Counted from the first letter of the stretch, positions 8,927 to 18,228 are shown. The stretch is DNA of 64,000 nt from Bacteroidota bacterium (GCA_013697245.1 JACCXH010000049.1:62001-126000); one strand, 5' to 3'. Numbers and translations are program-made. The notes: generated from the letters alone by a model not told the origin.

Positions 8927-10483
8927 ATGGACAAAATTAAAATTCTTTGGGCAGATGACGAGATAAATCTCTTAAAACCACATATATTATTTTTAAACGA
9001 TAAAGGTTATGATGTGATTACCGCTATGAGTGGTGATGAGGCTCTTGATATTGTAAAAGAGAATAAAGGATTACATGCTGTGCTGTTAGATGAGAATATG
9101 CCGGGCCTTTCTGGCCTGGATACGCTACTTAAAATAAAACAGGTAAATAACGATCTTCCGGTTGTAATGATCACAAAAAGTGAGGAAGAGCATATTATGA
9201 ATGAAGCAATTGGGGGGAAAATTGCCGATTACCTTATTAAGCCTGTTAATCCAAACCAGATCTTACTGTCGCTTAAAAAAGCATTAGATAATAAACGTTT
9301 GGTAAGTGAAAAAACAAATACCGATTACCGAAAAGAATTTGGGCAAATTGGTATGACCATTAACGATAACTTAACCTGGCAGGAGTGGATAGAGGTGTAT
9401 AAGAAAATTATTTATTGGGAATTGGAAATGGATAAACTGCAGGATAAAAGCATGCTGGATGTTTTAAAGATGCAGAAATCAGATGCTAATACACAGTTCT
9501 TTAAATTTGTTGAGAAAAACTATATCAGTTGGTTAAATGGTAAAAATGCTAATCCACCAACGATGAGCCACACGCTTTTTAAAAATAAATTCGCGAAAGA
9601 ATTGGTTAAAGACGAGCCTGTTTTTTTTATTGTAATAGATAATTTACGTTTAGATCAGTGGAAAGTGATTCAACCTATCATTCAGGATTATTATCATGTA
9701 GAAAGTGAAGAAGCCTTTTTTAGTATTTTACCTACCGCCACGCAATATTCCCGTAATGCCATATTCAGCGGTTTATTGCCAAGCGAGATGGAAAAAATGT
9801 TCCCTAATTTTTGGTTGAATGATGAAGAAGAGGGTGGAAAGAATTTGCACGAAGAAGCATTTTTACAAGCGCAATTAAAGCGTTTAAATAAAGATATAAA
9901 AATAAGCTATAATAAAATTACCAATTTTAATGCCGGTAAAAAATTATCCGATAACTTAAGCAACCTGTATCAAAATAAATTAAATGTTATTGTGTATAAT
10001 TTTGTGGATATGCTTAGCCATGCTCGCACCGAAATGGAAGTTATCCGCGAATTGGCAGAAAACGAAACATCCTATCGCAGTATTACCTACAGTTGGTTCG
10101 AGCACTCGCCTTTATTGGATATTATTAAACAGCTTGCCGCAAAAAAAATAAAGGTGGTTATTACAACAGATCATGGTACTGTGCATGTAAAAGAACCAAC
10201 AAAGATCCTTGGCGATAAAAATGTGAACACGAACCTCCGTTACAAACAAGGCAAAGCTTTAGAGTATAATTATAAAGAGGTTTTCGAAATTAAAAACCCG
10301 GCCGATGCTTTTTTACCAATTCAACACCCAAGCTCGCGCTTTGTGTTTGCAAGAGAAGACAGGTTCTTTGCTTACCCTAATAATTTTAACCATTACGTCA
10401 ACTATTATAAAAACACATTTCAGCATGGTGGTGTAAGTCTGGAAGAGATCATTATTCCGTATATCGTTTTAACTGCTAAATAA
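8927..10483 (+). CDS. porX: PorX: T9SS response regulator with PglZ/alkaline-phosphatase-like domain
   Basis: The 518-residue protein starts with a receiver domain (1-120): acidic pocket D10/D11, phospho-acceptor D55 in LLDENMPG, and conserved T/K in MITKSEE and LIKPVNP. A helical linker (about 125-215) leads to a PglZ domain of the alkaline-phosphatase superfamily. Its metal-site elements are IDNLRLDQ (about 237), PTATQYSR (T270/T272), TDHGT (D415/H416) and QHGG (H500). PorX works with the kinase PorY to regulate T9SS genes, and the PglZ-like domain has been shown to bind zinc and cleave cyclic oligonucleotides in other species. No DNA-binding domain or PorY is present here. With eight T9SS cargo genes in the window, it is a plausible master regulator of their secretion machinery. 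Confidence 0.93.
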   Translation: MDKIKILWADDEINLLKPHILFLNDKGYDVITAMSGDEALDIVKENKGLHAVLLDENMPGLSGLDTLLKIKQVNNDLPVVMITKSEEEHIMNEAIGGKIADYLIKPVNPNQILLSLKKALDNKRLVSEKTNTDYRKEFGQIGMTINDNLTWQEWIEVYKKIIYWELEMDKLQDKSMLDVLKMQKSDANTQFFKFVEKNYISWLNGKNANPPTMSHTLFKNKFAKELVKDEPVFFIVIDNLRLDQWKVIQPIIQDYYHVESEEAFFSILPTATQYSRNAIFSGLLPSEMEKMFPNFWLNDEEEGGKNLHEEAFLQAQLKRLNKDIKISYNKITNFNAGKKLSDNLSNLYQNKLNVIVYNFVDMLSHARTEMEVIRELAENETSYRSITYSWFEHSPLLDIIKQLAAKKIKVVITTDHGTVHVKEPTKILGDKNVNTNLRYKQGKALEYNYKEVFEIKNPADAFLPIQHPSSRFVFAREDRFFAYPNNFNHYVNYYKNTFQHGGVSLEEIIIPYIVLTAK

Positions 10484-10504
10484 ACAGCTTTTAAACCTTT
10501 TTTT

Positions 10505-10933
10505 ATGAGTTCAACTTTGCTAATAAAAGTACCCGACCAAAACGAGCTTAATACCGGGCTTGCCAAACATCTTTTAGAACTATATGGCGATTATAAGATC
10601 GTTTTGTGTTATGCGCCCATGGGTGCGGGAAAAACCACGCTTATAAAAGAATTTTGTAAAGCCCTGGGCAGTACTGATAATTTTGGAAGTCCTACTTATT
10701 CTATTGTTAATGAATATAAATACCCCGGAGGTAAGATCTTTCATTTTGACCTTTACCGGTTAAAAAATAAAGAAGAATTAATGGACCTTGGTATTGAGGA
10801 ATACCTTGATTCGGGCCATTATTGTTTTTTTGAATGGCCCGAGCTGGCAGAGGATCTTATAAAAAGCAAGTATAAGAAAATTGAGATAGAAGTGAACGAA
10901 AATATTCGCTATCTTCGCGTATCAAATAAGTAA
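10505..10933 (+). CDS. tsaE: tRNA threonylcarbamoyladenosine biosynthesis ATPase TsaE
   Basis: A 142-residue P-loop protein with Walker A GAGKTTL (about 39-45) and the family block FGSPTYSIVNEY. It also has a Walker B-like FHFDLYRL and the terminal 'FFEWPE' motif. TsaE is the ATPase partner of TsaB and TsaD in making t6A at position 37 of ANN-decoding tRNAs. Length is normal for the family. It follows porX by 21 nt and precedes an exported barrel gene by 4 nt, so the three probably share a transcript. Confidence 0.93.
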   Translation: MSSTLLIKVPDQNELNTGLAKHLLELYGDYKIVLCYAPMGAGKTTLIKEFCKALGSTDNFGSPTYSIVNEYKYPGGKIFHFDLYRLKNKEELMDLGIEEYLDSGHYCFFEWPELAEDLIKSKYKKIEIEVNENIRYLRVSNK

Positions 10934-10937
10934 TTTA

Positions 10938-11765
10938 ATGCGTTATTTTTATTTACTTTTTATTTTTTCGCTAACTTTTTTTACCGGTTTTTCACAAACG
11001 GATTCATTAAAAAAGAAGAAAAAACAATTTTATGTTACCTGGGGCTACACCCGTGCTAAATACAGCAAAAGTACCATTCACTTTAAGAATCACTCCGGCA
11101 AATTCAACGATTATACCGGTAAGACCGATAATTATGATTTTACGATTTACAATGCTGTTGCCGAAGACAGGCCGGATTTTGAGAAAATTAAAGATGTTAT
11201 AAATATTACGGTGCCGCAATATGTATTCAGGATCGGATATATATTTAACAGCAAATGGGGTATTGAATTAAATTACGACCACACAAAATATGTAGTTACC
11301 GATTGGCAAAACGTGCATGTAAAAGGCATGGTAAACAATAATTATTTTGACCAGGATACTATTTTAAATCCAACCAATTTTTTACATTTTGAGCATACTG
11401 ATGGCGCAAATTTTTGGATGATAAATCTGGTTAGAAAGGTGAGCCTATTTAAAGCAAAGAAAAATTTTGAAGCTTCATGGGTATTAAAGCCCGGTGCCGG
11501 TGTTGTAATACCAAGAACGGATGTAACGCTTTTTGGCGAGCGCTTAAATAACAACTGGCGTGTTGCTGGCTGGATCGTGGGCGTAGAAAGTGGGTTAAGA
11601 ATGGAATTTTTTAAGAATGGATTTTTTGAATTTGTTGGCAAAGGTTCATTTGCCGATTACACAAATTGTTTAGTGTTGGCTAAGGGTAACGGTAAAGCCA
11701 ATCATTATTTTTACACAGGGCAGTTAACTGCTACTTTAGGGCTAAAATTTGGTTCGAAAAAGTAA
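10938..11765 (+). CDS. Outer-membrane beta-barrel protein, unassigned
   Basis: The 275-residue product has a signal peptide (1-19, TGFS|Q) and a Lys-rich stretch (DSLKKKKK). Amphipathic strands follow, with aromatic girdle residues, for example YVFRIGYIFNSKWGIELNY. The C-terminus TATLGLKFGSKK fits a barrel end with a short tail. It is 4 nt from tsaE, so cotranscribed with a housekeeping gene. No family motif was recognised. Confidence 0.65.
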   Translation: MRYFYLLFIFSLTFFTGFSQTDSLKKKKKQFYVTWGYTRAKYSKSTIHFKNHSGKFNDYTGKTDNYDFTIYNAVAEDRPDFEKIKDVINITVPQYVFRIGYIFNSKWGIELNYDHTKYVVTDWQNVHVKGMVNNNYFDQDTILNPTNFLHFEHTDGANFWMINLVRKVSLFKAKKNFEASWVLKPGAGVVIPRTDVTLFGERLNNNWRVAGWIVGVESGLRMEFFKNGFFEFVGKGSFADYTNCLVLAKGNGKANHYFYTGQLTATLGLKFGSKK

Positions 11766-11887
11766 GTATATTATTTAATCACAAAAAATTTTGTGCGAGT
11801 ACTAAAATCACAAAAGTAGTTCTCAAATATTTTAATTGAAAATCTTTGTCATCGTTGAGGAATCTTTTTGGCTTTGTGGTTAGTAAA

Positions 11888-12268
11888 TTAAACTTTTACC
11901 GGAACCATTGTAAAATTAAGATCTACCACAGATTGGTAATCTTCGCCGGCTTCTAACATATCATCATCATCATCTTCATACACCCAGTTAACGGTAACAG
12001 CACTTCCGTTTCTGTTTATGACTTCTAGCTTTTTAAAGATATCTAATATTCTTTTTGAAGAGCTGGTATTAAAATAACGCATGTTAAATGTAACCGTTGT
12101 AGTTGGTTTTGGCGAAGCAACATACTCGTCAAGCGCTGCTATGAGTGGTTTGTAAAAATCAACTGAGTTTTCAGGAATTGAATTTCCTGAAATACTGAGT
12201 TCTCCTTTAACCAGATCGAAATTAATTGTTGGATTTTTTTGTGTTCCCTCAATTGAGTATTGGTCCAT
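11888..12268 (-). CDS. SiaC-family (DUF1987) regulatory phosphoprotein
   Basis: The 126-residue acidic protein has the SiaC/DUF1987 pattern: an opening 'Y.I.GT..TP.I.FD...G.L.ISG.S.PEN' (NPTINFDLVKGELSISGNSI), then YFNTSSSKRILDIFKKLE and WVYEDDDDDMLEAGEDYQ. In Pseudomonas, SiaC is phosphorylated on Thr within the equivalent NTSS region by SiaB and, when unphosphorylated, activates the diguanylate cyclase SiaD. Candidate phospho-sites here are T67/S68/S69 or nearby. No SiaA, SiaB or SiaD homologue lies in the window, so partners must be elsewhere. It is transcribed alone, with AT-rich spacers on both sides. Confidence 0.85.
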   Translation of the reverse strand: MDQYSIEGTQKNPTINFDLVKGELSISGNSIPENSVDFYKPLIAALDEYVASPKPTTTVTFNMRYFNTSSSKRILDIFKKLEVINRNGSAVTVNWVYEDDDDDMLEAGEDYQSVVDLNFTMVPVKV

Positions 12269-12329
12269 GCTGAATTTATTTTTTAAAGTAAATTTAAATC
12301 TATCTATTTAGTTGCGAAGATCGCAAAAT

Positions 12330-12443
12330 TGTCCTTAGCTGGAGTTCATAGCCTTTATAAATTTCTAATGTCAGTTAGCTATGAATTTGAAATTTACAAA
12401 GCTCCCATAAAAGGAACGCTATGAACTCAAGTACTAAGGCAAT
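12330..12443. repeat. Imperfect intergenic inverted repeat
   Basis: The arms are TTAGctgGAGTTCATAGC (from about 12335) and GCTATGAACTCaagtaCTAA (from 12419), with a second AT-rich symmetry inside. The element sits alone in the 230-nt gap between the SiaC-like gene and sanA, both on the minus strand. It is too long and interrupted for a simple terminator and looks like a dispersed intergenic palindrome. Confidence 0.55.
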
Positions 12444-12498
12444 ACAAGATATAAAAAATAAATTAAAGTAAATAAATAAAGTTTTTCACAAAAAAGGC

Positions 12499-13146
12499 CT
12501 AACCGATCTTTATTTTTTTGCCTAAATGTTTTGGTTTTGTATTTAAAACGTAAATATCTAAAATACATTTAGTTCGGGAAAAAAATTCCCGGATCTTGAT
12601 TTTTGTTGTTTGCTGTGTGGTTACTTTTTTTGCATTAAAGCCAAAGGCCGTTAAACCAATTTTATTAGCAATAAAAACAGCTCTGGCGTTATGAAACTCT
12701 TGTGAAATAACAATTACACTATCTTGCCCAAAGACCATTTTACACCTTACCATACTATCAAATGTACGCAGGCCGGCATAATCTAAAACCATGCAGGAAT
12801 CGGGAATGCCAGCTGCCAGTGATGCATCATGCATATCTTTTGGTTCGTTATATTCATCCACCCGGTTATCGCCGCTTAATATTAAATAATTTACTTTTTT
12901 AGCATCAAATAATTTTTTAGCAGCTTCTATCCTATAATAAAAATATAAATTCTTAGTGCCGTTCCTAAGTAAACGCGATGTGCCTAAAACAATTCCCACT
13001 TTTGTTTTTGGAATGGTTTTAACGGTATCGTATAACTGCGTTTTGCTTGCATTTGCAATTACCATGTGGCATACCGAAGAGGTAAGAATAAATACCAACG
13101 ATGTATAAACTAAAAATTTGAATAGTTTTTTCAATAATATAAACAT
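12499..13146 (-). CDS. sanA: SanA-type DUF218/YdcF family envelope protein
   Basis: The 215-residue protein has one N-terminal TM segment (about 10-30) and a DUF218 domain. Motifs match SanA closely: KVGIVLGTSRLLRNG, YYRIEAAKKLFDA, LILSGDNRVDEYNEP, DYAGLRTFDSMVR and ISQEFHNARAVFIA, then IREFFSRTKCILDIY. In E. coli SanA affects envelope barrier function and vancomycin exclusion; the biochemical activity is not settled. It is 3 nt from the UbiA gene and the last member of the minus-strand envelope cluster. Confidence 0.88.
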   Translation of the reverse strand: MFILLKKLFKFLVYTSLVFILTSSVCHMVIANASKTQLYDTVKTIPKTKVGIVLGTSRLLRNGTKNLYFYYRIEAAKKLFDAKKVNYLILSGDNRVDEYNEPKDMHDASLAAGIPDSCMVLDYAGLRTFDSMVRCKMVFGQDSVIVISQEFHNARAVFIANKIGLTAFGFNAKKVTTQQTTKIKIREFFSRTKCILDIYVLNTKPKHLGKKIKIG

Positions 13147-13149
13147 GAC

Positions 13150-14016
13150 TTAAGACCTTAAAAAAAGATCGCTGCAAACAAAAATGCAGAACACCACACT
13201 TGCAATACCGTTGGTGGTGCCAAATGCAAGGTTAACTTTACTTAGGTCGTTTGGTTTAACAATTACATGCTGGTAAATTAATAAGCTAATAAAAGCTACC
13301 ATGCCAATGATATACAACCAACCAAAATTCCCATAAAAATAAATACCTATAACTAATAATGCTGCAATTGCATGAAAAGTTTCAGAAAGCCGTAATGCAT
13401 TTTTCCGGCCAAGGTAAACAGGAATGGATTTTAAATTCTCGCTTTTATCAAAGTCATCATCCTGCAAAGCAAAAATAATATCAAAACCACTTACCCAAAA
13501 AAATACCACAATGCTAAGCAATACCGGTAAAAAAGCAAATTGTTCGGTTAAGGCAATGTATGCGCCAATGGGGGCTAACGAAAGGCCTGCCCCCAAAATT
13601 AAATGACATAAGGCGGTAAAACGTTTAGTATAACTATAACCTAAAATTACAAGTAAGGCCACCGGCGATAAATAAAAGCACAAACGATTAATTAAAAATG
13701 AGGATACAACAAAACCAATGCAACAACTAATTGTGAAGATTAAAGCGGATGTGGGAGAGATCTTTCCGGCAGGGATCTCGCGAATAACAGTACGTGGATT
13801 TTTTTCGTCAAACTTCCTGTCAATATAACGGTTAAAGGCCATTGCCGCGCTGCGCGCAAATACCATACATAAAATAACCAACACAAATTTTTGCCAGCTA
13901 AAAACTGTATTACCGGAGTTTATAGCTAAACAAAAACCAATTAAAGCAAAGGGTAAAGCAAAAATAGTGTGACTAAATTTTATTAAAGAAAGGTATTTAT
14001 TTATTGTAGAAACCAT
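13150..14016 (-). CDS. UbiA-family polyprenyltransferase (quinone pathway)
   Basis: The 288-residue integral membrane protein has about eight TM segments. The two Asp-rich motifs are NRYIDRKFDEKNPRT (about 60-74) and DDDFDKSENLKSIPVYLG (about 183-200), which bind the prenyl diphosphate through Mg2+. It is annotated in related genomes as 4-hydroxybenzoate polyprenyltransferase; in Bacteroidota it more likely serves menaquinone synthesis (MenA/MqnP-like). The family is certain, the substrate is inferred. A 3-nt gap to sanA and 39 nt to the sugar transferase suggest one operon. Confidence 0.88.
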   Translation of the reverse strand: MVSTINKYLSLIKFSHTIFALPFALIGFCLAINSGNTVFSWQKFVLVILCMVFARSAAMAFNRYIDRKFDEKNPRTVIREIPAGKISPTSALIFTISCCIGFVVSSFLINRLCFYLSPVALLVILGYSYTKRFTALCHLILGAGLSLAPIGAYIALTEQFAFLPVLLSIVVFFWVSGFDIIFALQDDDFDKSENLKSIPVYLGRKNALRLSETFHAIAALLVIGIYFYGNFGWLYIIGMVAFISLLIYQHVIVKPNDLSKVNLAFGTTNGIASVVFCIFVCSDLFLRS

Positions 14017-14055
14017 TGGTATTGAATTCGTAATTGATTCGTACTAATTAGTAGT

Positions 14056-15477
14056 TTATTTTCCTCTTCCTTGTAACACAATTAAAACAGTGTGCACTAA
14101 AATTTTAAAGTCAAGCAAAAGGCTCATATTCTCAACATACAAAATATCAAATTTTAATCGGTCTATCATTTGATCAACGTTCTCGGCATAACCAAATTTT
14201 ACCTGTCCCCAACTGGTAATACCCGGACGAATTTTTTGTAAGTGTTTGTAATGCGGCGCTTTTTCAACGATCTTATCAATGTAGAATTGTCTTTCTGGGC
14301 GCGGGCCTACAATGCTCATATCGCCTACCAACACATTTAAGAATTGCGGGATCTCATCTAAACGAACTTTTCTTAAGAACCTGCCAATTGGCGTTACACG
14401 GGGATCATCGGCACTTGATAAAGCAGGACCCATTTTTTCAGCATCCTGGTACATGGTGCGAAACTTAATAATGTAAAACGGTTTGCCGTGTATACCTACA
14501 CGTTCTTGCCTAAAAAACATTGGGCCTTTTGAACCCAGTTTTACAAGGATCCCTAATAAAAGATAAAGCCAGCTAAAAACGATCAGTACAAAAACAGAAA
14601 TGATAACATCAATAAAACGTTTAACAGATATTTGCCATTCGGGAATTATTTGATTTTTAATTTCGATCAAAGGCGTACCCAAAATAGTATTCATTTTTAC
14701 GTGCCCGCTTAATATATCGTACATATCAGGTATGATCTTAATGATGATGCCCATATCGCTTAAATTGTTTACGATATTTTTTATGTATTCATGTTCCCAG
14801 CTTTCTAATGCAATAATTACTTCTTCAACTTTATACTTTTCAATAATGTCTTTAATATCTTCATACTCGCCAAGGTGCGGCAATTCATTTTTTAAAACCT
14901 CAGAGTAGCCATTTTTGCCTTCAATATGTACAAACCCTACAAACGCATTGCCGATACCATATTTTAAGGCATTTATCTCTTTGAACATTTTAAGGGCGCG
15001 TTCGTTACTCCCGATTATTAATGTGTTGAAACCAAATTTTTTGCGGTGAATTTTACGGTTGGTATGTGTAGATAAAAAGAAACGGGTAATTGCTGTAAAA
15101 CCAAAATGAGCAGCGAAGAGTACAAAGTATAATTTGTAATACAATTTATAAAAGGCAACATTATCATCTAATAACACAACAAAGAAAAGAACTGTTACAC
15201 CTACAATAGAGGTGCTTAAAACTTGAACGAATTCATTGATCCTTGATTTTCTTAGAACATTATTGTAAGAGCCGTACAAGTAATAAACCAGCACCCAAAT
15301 AAGTGGTAAAATAATTACGCTGATATAAAACTGCTTATCAAAGATCTCGGTAGAGGAGGCCCCAATTTTAAGGGGATCGATTTGTGTTTTACGGTAAACA
15401 TTAAATAAGGTCCACGCCATGCCCGCCGATAAAAAATCGAAGAGAATGTAATAGAATGTGCGTAGACGTAAACTCAT
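14056..15477 (-). CDS. Polyprenyl-phosphate sugar-1-phosphate transferase (WcaJ/PssY-like)
   Basis: A 473-residue membrane enzyme that begins an extracellular or O-antigen polysaccharide repeat by moving a sugar-1-phosphate to undecaprenyl phosphate. The N-terminal part has about five TM segments, a Rossmann-like CoA-binding domain (about 150-265, from FNTLIIGSNERALKMF), then a TM/re-entrant helix (KRFIDVIISVFVLIVF). The catalytic bacterial sugar transferase domain follows, with FRQERVG, FYIIKFRTM, RLDEIPQFLNVL and the SIVGPRPER block, ending ITSWGQVKFGY. It abuts the next upstream gene with no gap. No other polysaccharide genes are near, so the acceptor pathway is elsewhere. Confidence 0.93.
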   Translation of the reverse strand: MSLRLRTFYYILFDFLSAGMAWTLFNVYRKTQIDPLKIGASSTEIFDKQFYISVIILPLIWVLVYYLYGSYNNVLRKSRINEFVQVLSTSIVGVTVLFFVVLLDDNVAFYKLYYKLYFVLFAAHFGFTAITRFFLSTHTNRKIHRKKFGFNTLIIGSNERALKMFKEINALKYGIGNAFVGFVHIEGKNGYSEVLKNELPHLGEYEDIKDIIEKYKVEEVIIALESWEHEYIKNIVNNLSDMGIIIKIIPDMYDILSGHVKMNTILGTPLIEIKNQIIPEWQISVKRFIDVIISVFVLIVFSWLYLLLGILVKLGSKGPMFFRQERVGIHGKPFYIIKFRTMYQDAEKMGPALSSADDPRVTPIGRFLRKVRLDEIPQFLNVLVGDMSIVGPRPERQFYIDKIVEKAPHYKHLQKIRPGITSWGQVKFGYAENVDQMIDRLKFDILYVENMSLLLDFKILVHTVLIVLQGRGK

Positions 15478-16347
15478 TTATAAATAGATAACTTTAATAT
15501 TATCGAGGTACATGACTGGATTGGGATTCTCGGCGGTTTTCACCATTTTAAAATAGATTTTTTGGGCGGTAGAGTTGGGTGTTTTGTTAATGACGTCGGC
15601 TAGTGAAATATATATTTTATTCCAGTTAGGTGATGGGTTAACAAAAAGGGTAGATTTAGTTGTTGTTCCAGAAATAACGCCCACTTCAAAACCCTGATTG
15701 CCTTTAAAATTTACTTCTAAGAACACATTGGCCGAGGCAAGGGGCAATGTATATGAAATAGCAGATTCAACCTGCCCTGTAGCACCATTTTGCATCCCGG
15801 TCATATCCATCATTGCTGAATTACCTTCAAAAGCTTCAGAAGTAGGGCAAAGGGTCCATGTGGCATCACTATTTCCGTTTCCGTTAACATCGCCTATTGA
15901 TTTTACAAGTGTAAAACCCTGCCCATCAAAATTTTCCATCCAGGCAAATGTTGTATTTGGATTGTATCGAAAAGTAATAGGCCTTGTAAATGTTTTACCT
16001 GATTCTACAGTAGTATCAATGGTAAGGTAATCATAAAATATCCAGCTGGTGCGTGTATCGCTAATGCCATTCTTTTTAATTCCCGCTAAAATACTGATCT
16101 TAACCCTTTCGCCCTTGGAAATTATTGGCAGTAAATTGCCGGTAGGATAAGCGCCCTGAAACTTGCCGTTAACATATAACCAAAGGTCCGTAATTTTGCT
16201 GCTGGTAGAACCTTGAAGACTACTTGTAATTGCTACTGAAACAGGGTCGGGTTTGATAAAAAAAGCGGCATCGGCAGGTACATACTTTTTACAGGAGTTA
16301 AGTAAAAACAGATTTATTAACAATGCCAAAAATAAAAGTAACCTCAT
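15478..16347 (-). CDS. Hypothetical lipoprotein with beta-sandwich-like C-terminal domain
   Basis: The 289-residue product has a lipoprotein signal (lipobox LNSC, about residue 19) and a KKY tether. The N-terminal half resembles an Ig-like strand region. Residues about 155-289 (FDGQGFTLVKSIGDVNGNG through MYLDNIKVIYL) look like a jelly-roll carbohydrate-binding module, with conserved 'W....' and terminal 'LDNI' strands. Its stop codon lies directly against the start codon of the sugar transferase gene, so translation is probably coupled. A surface polysaccharide-associated role is plausible from context alone. Confidence 0.6.
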   Translation of the reverse strand: MRLLLFLALLINLFLLNSCKKYVPADAAFFIKPDPVSVAITSSLQGSTSSKITDLWLYVNGKFQGAYPTGNLLPIISKGERVKISILAGIKKNGISDTRTSWIFYDYLTIDTTVESGKTFTRPITFRYNPNTTFAWMENFDGQGFTLVKSIGDVNGNGNSDATWTLCPTSEAFEGNSAMMDMTGMQNGATGQVESAISYTLPLASANVFLEVNFKGNQGFEVGVISGTTTKSTLFVNPSPNWNKIYISLADVINKTPNSTAQKIYFKMVKTAENPNPVMYLDNIKVIYL

Positions 16348-16415
16348 GCCTTATCTTAATCCTTCTATGTGATTAACCAAAAATATGAAATAAAACCATT
16401 CAAATAGAAACATTT

Positions 16416-17381
16416 TTACAATTTTAGTTTTTCTTCTATCTCCAAGGCTAGTTCCAGTGCCCTTAGAGCGTCTTCGATACCAACAATTGCTTTTTTATTT
16501 GAATTGATACTGGTATGTAACGCATTTAACTCTTCGTTTATTGCATTTGTTGGTAAAATTATTGGATGTTCAAAAACTACCTCTTTTTTTGCTAAACCAT
16601 TACCCGGATCGAGTATCAAATTCTTAGAATTTAAAGGTGCATTTTTTAGTTTAACAACCTCGGTACTTTTATTTAAAAGATCAAGGCTAACAAAGTGATC
16701 TTTTGCAAATACTCTGAATTTACGGGTGTTTTTAAATGCTATTCGGTTGGTGGTAATGTTGGCAACGGTGCCATTCTCAAATTCGATACGTGCATTAACG
16801 ATATCGGCTGTTTTACTAACAAATGCGCCACCCGAAGCGCTAATTCTTTTAACATTCGACCTCACAATGTACAGTATCAATTCAAGATCATGTAACATCA
16901 GATCAAGTACTACAGAAACATCGGTGCCGCGATTGTTGTATTGCGCTAAGCGATGCACTTCAATAAATTTAGGTTCAAGTAGATAGGGTTTTGCGGCAAT
17001 AAACGCTGGATTAAAAAGTTCTACCTGACCAACCTGAAAACACACACCACTTTCGTTAATATAATTTTGAAGTTGTTTTGCTTCTTTAATGGTTGTGGTA
17101 ACCGGCTGTTCAATAAAAATATGTTTACCATTTACCATTGCCGTCTTTGCTATTTCAAAATGCGTGTTATTGGGCGTAACTATATCCAATACATCGCAAT
17201 TATCTATGGTTTCCTGCAGCGATGAAAATGCTTTGATATTATAGTGTGCCGCTAACTCTTTACAAAGTCGGTTATCTGTATCGTAAACACCAACCAATTC
17301 CCAATTGGGATTATCATTCAAGATCTTTAAGTGAATTTTTCCAATGTGACCAAGACCAACAAGTGCAATTTTATTTATCAT
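16416..17381 (-). CDS. Gfo/Idh/MocA family oxidoreductase
   Basis: The product has about 321 residues from ATG 17381. A TTG 12 nt upstream is rejected because it would lie inside a TAGTTTTG promoter element and adds only MKIL. The N-terminal Rossmann motif is GLGHIGKIHLKIL. 'DIVTPNNTHFEIAKTAMVNGKHIFIEQP' is the usual second half, where EKP is replaced by EQP. The C-terminal domain carries LMLHDLELILYIVRS. These enzymes oxidise or reduce sugar-type substrates with NAD(P). The position upstream of envelope genes suggests nucleotide-sugar work, which is inferred. Confidence 0.88.
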   Translation of the reverse strand: MINKIALVGLGHIGKIHLKILNDNPNWELVGVYDTDNRLCKELAAHYNIKAFSSLQETIDNCDVLDIVTPNNTHFEIAKTAMVNGKHIFIEQPVTTTIKEAKQLQNYINESGVCFQVGQVELFNPAFIAAKPYLLEPKFIEVHRLAQYNNRGTDVSVVLDLMLHDLELILYIVRSNVKRISASGGAFVSKTADIVNARIEFENGTVANITTNRIAFKNTRKFRVFAKDHFVSLDLLNKSTEVVKLKNAPLNSKNLILDPGNGLAKKEVVFEHPIILPTNAINEELNALHTSINSNKKAIVGIEDALRALELALEIEEKLKL

Positions 17382-17390
17382 AAGAATTTT

Positions 17391-17398
17391 CAAAACTA
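17391..17398 (-). promoter_or_regulatory. Candidate -7 element TAGTTTTG
   Basis: The minus-strand sequence TAGTTTTG exactly matches the Bacteroidota -7 consensus TAnnTTTG, about 10 nt upstream of the ATG at 17381. No TTTG was found 19 nt further upstream, so only half of the promoter is supported. It helps choose the ATG over the overlapping TTG start. Confidence 0.35.
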
Positions 17399-17490
17399 CA
17401 GGTTTTAAAAAAACAGATGTTAGTAATTTATTTTAAATATTAACAATGCTGGTTCAATAGCGCTTAGTTTTACATTCTAACTATTTTATT

Positions 17491-18174
17491 TTGTTTTACA
17501 ACGTTTCTAAAGAGGATGAGTATTTGTTTAAAGGCAAGCGAAAGCGTTTGGTAGAGCAATTACGTACTAAGGGCATTAAAAGCGAAAAAGTTCTATCGGC
17601 GATAGAAAAAATTCCGCGGCATTTATTTTTTGATCCAACTACCGGTCGTCCGGCTTTATTAGATCATGCCTACAGCGATAAAGCCTTGCCTATTGGCGCA
17701 GGGCAAACCATTTCGCATCCCTATACGGTGGCGTATCAAACCGAACAATTAGATCTAAAGCAAGGAGAGAAGATACTTGAAATTGGTACCGGTTGCGGAT
17801 ACCAAACCGCCATGTTATTAGAAATGGGTGTAAAGGTTTACAGTATTGAAAGACAAAAAACGCTTTTTGATAAAACAAAACTGTTCTTACCATATATAGG
17901 CTATAGTGGCGCAAAATTGATATATGGCGACGGTTACAAAGGTTTGCCCCAATTTGCACCTTACGATAAAATAATTGTAACGGCCGGCGCGCCATACATT
18001 CCAAACGATCTTTTAAGTCAATTAAAGGTTGGTGGCATTATGCTTATACCACTAGGGGAGGGCGAGACTCAGGAAATGATTTGGCTTAAAAAAATAAGCG
18101 AAAGTAACTTTGATAAAAAAGTACTTGGCAATTTTAAGTTTGTACCTTTGTTACAAAATAAATCAGGCAATTAA
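17491..18174 (+). CDS. pcm: Protein-L-isoaspartate O-methyltransferase
   Basis: The 227-residue class I SAM methyltransferase repairs isoaspartyl residues. The family blocks are 'IPRHLFFD' and 'HAYSDKALPIGAGQTISHPYTVA' (active-site loop), then ILEIGTGCGYQTAMLL (SAM motif I), VYSIERQ, IYGDGYKGLPQFAPYDKIIVTAGAP and LKVGGIMLIPLG. Length is normal. The start is TTG at 17491; no ATG precedes the conserved region. It diverges from the oxidoreductase gene. Confidence 0.94.
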   Translation: MFYNVSKEDEYLFKGKRKRLVEQLRTKGIKSEKVLSAIEKIPRHLFFDPTTGRPALLDHAYSDKALPIGAGQTISHPYTVAYQTEQLDLKQGEKILEIGTGCGYQTAMLLEMGVKVYSIERQKTLFDKTKLFLPYIGYSGAKLIYGDGYKGLPQFAPYDKIIVTAGAPYIPNDLLSQLKVGGIMLIPLGEGETQEMIWLKKISESNFDKKVLGNFKFVPLLQNKSGN

Positions 18175-18228
18175 CATTAATTTGTTAATAATCAGTTTTT
18201 CAATAAAATAAAATAAAACTAAACTATT

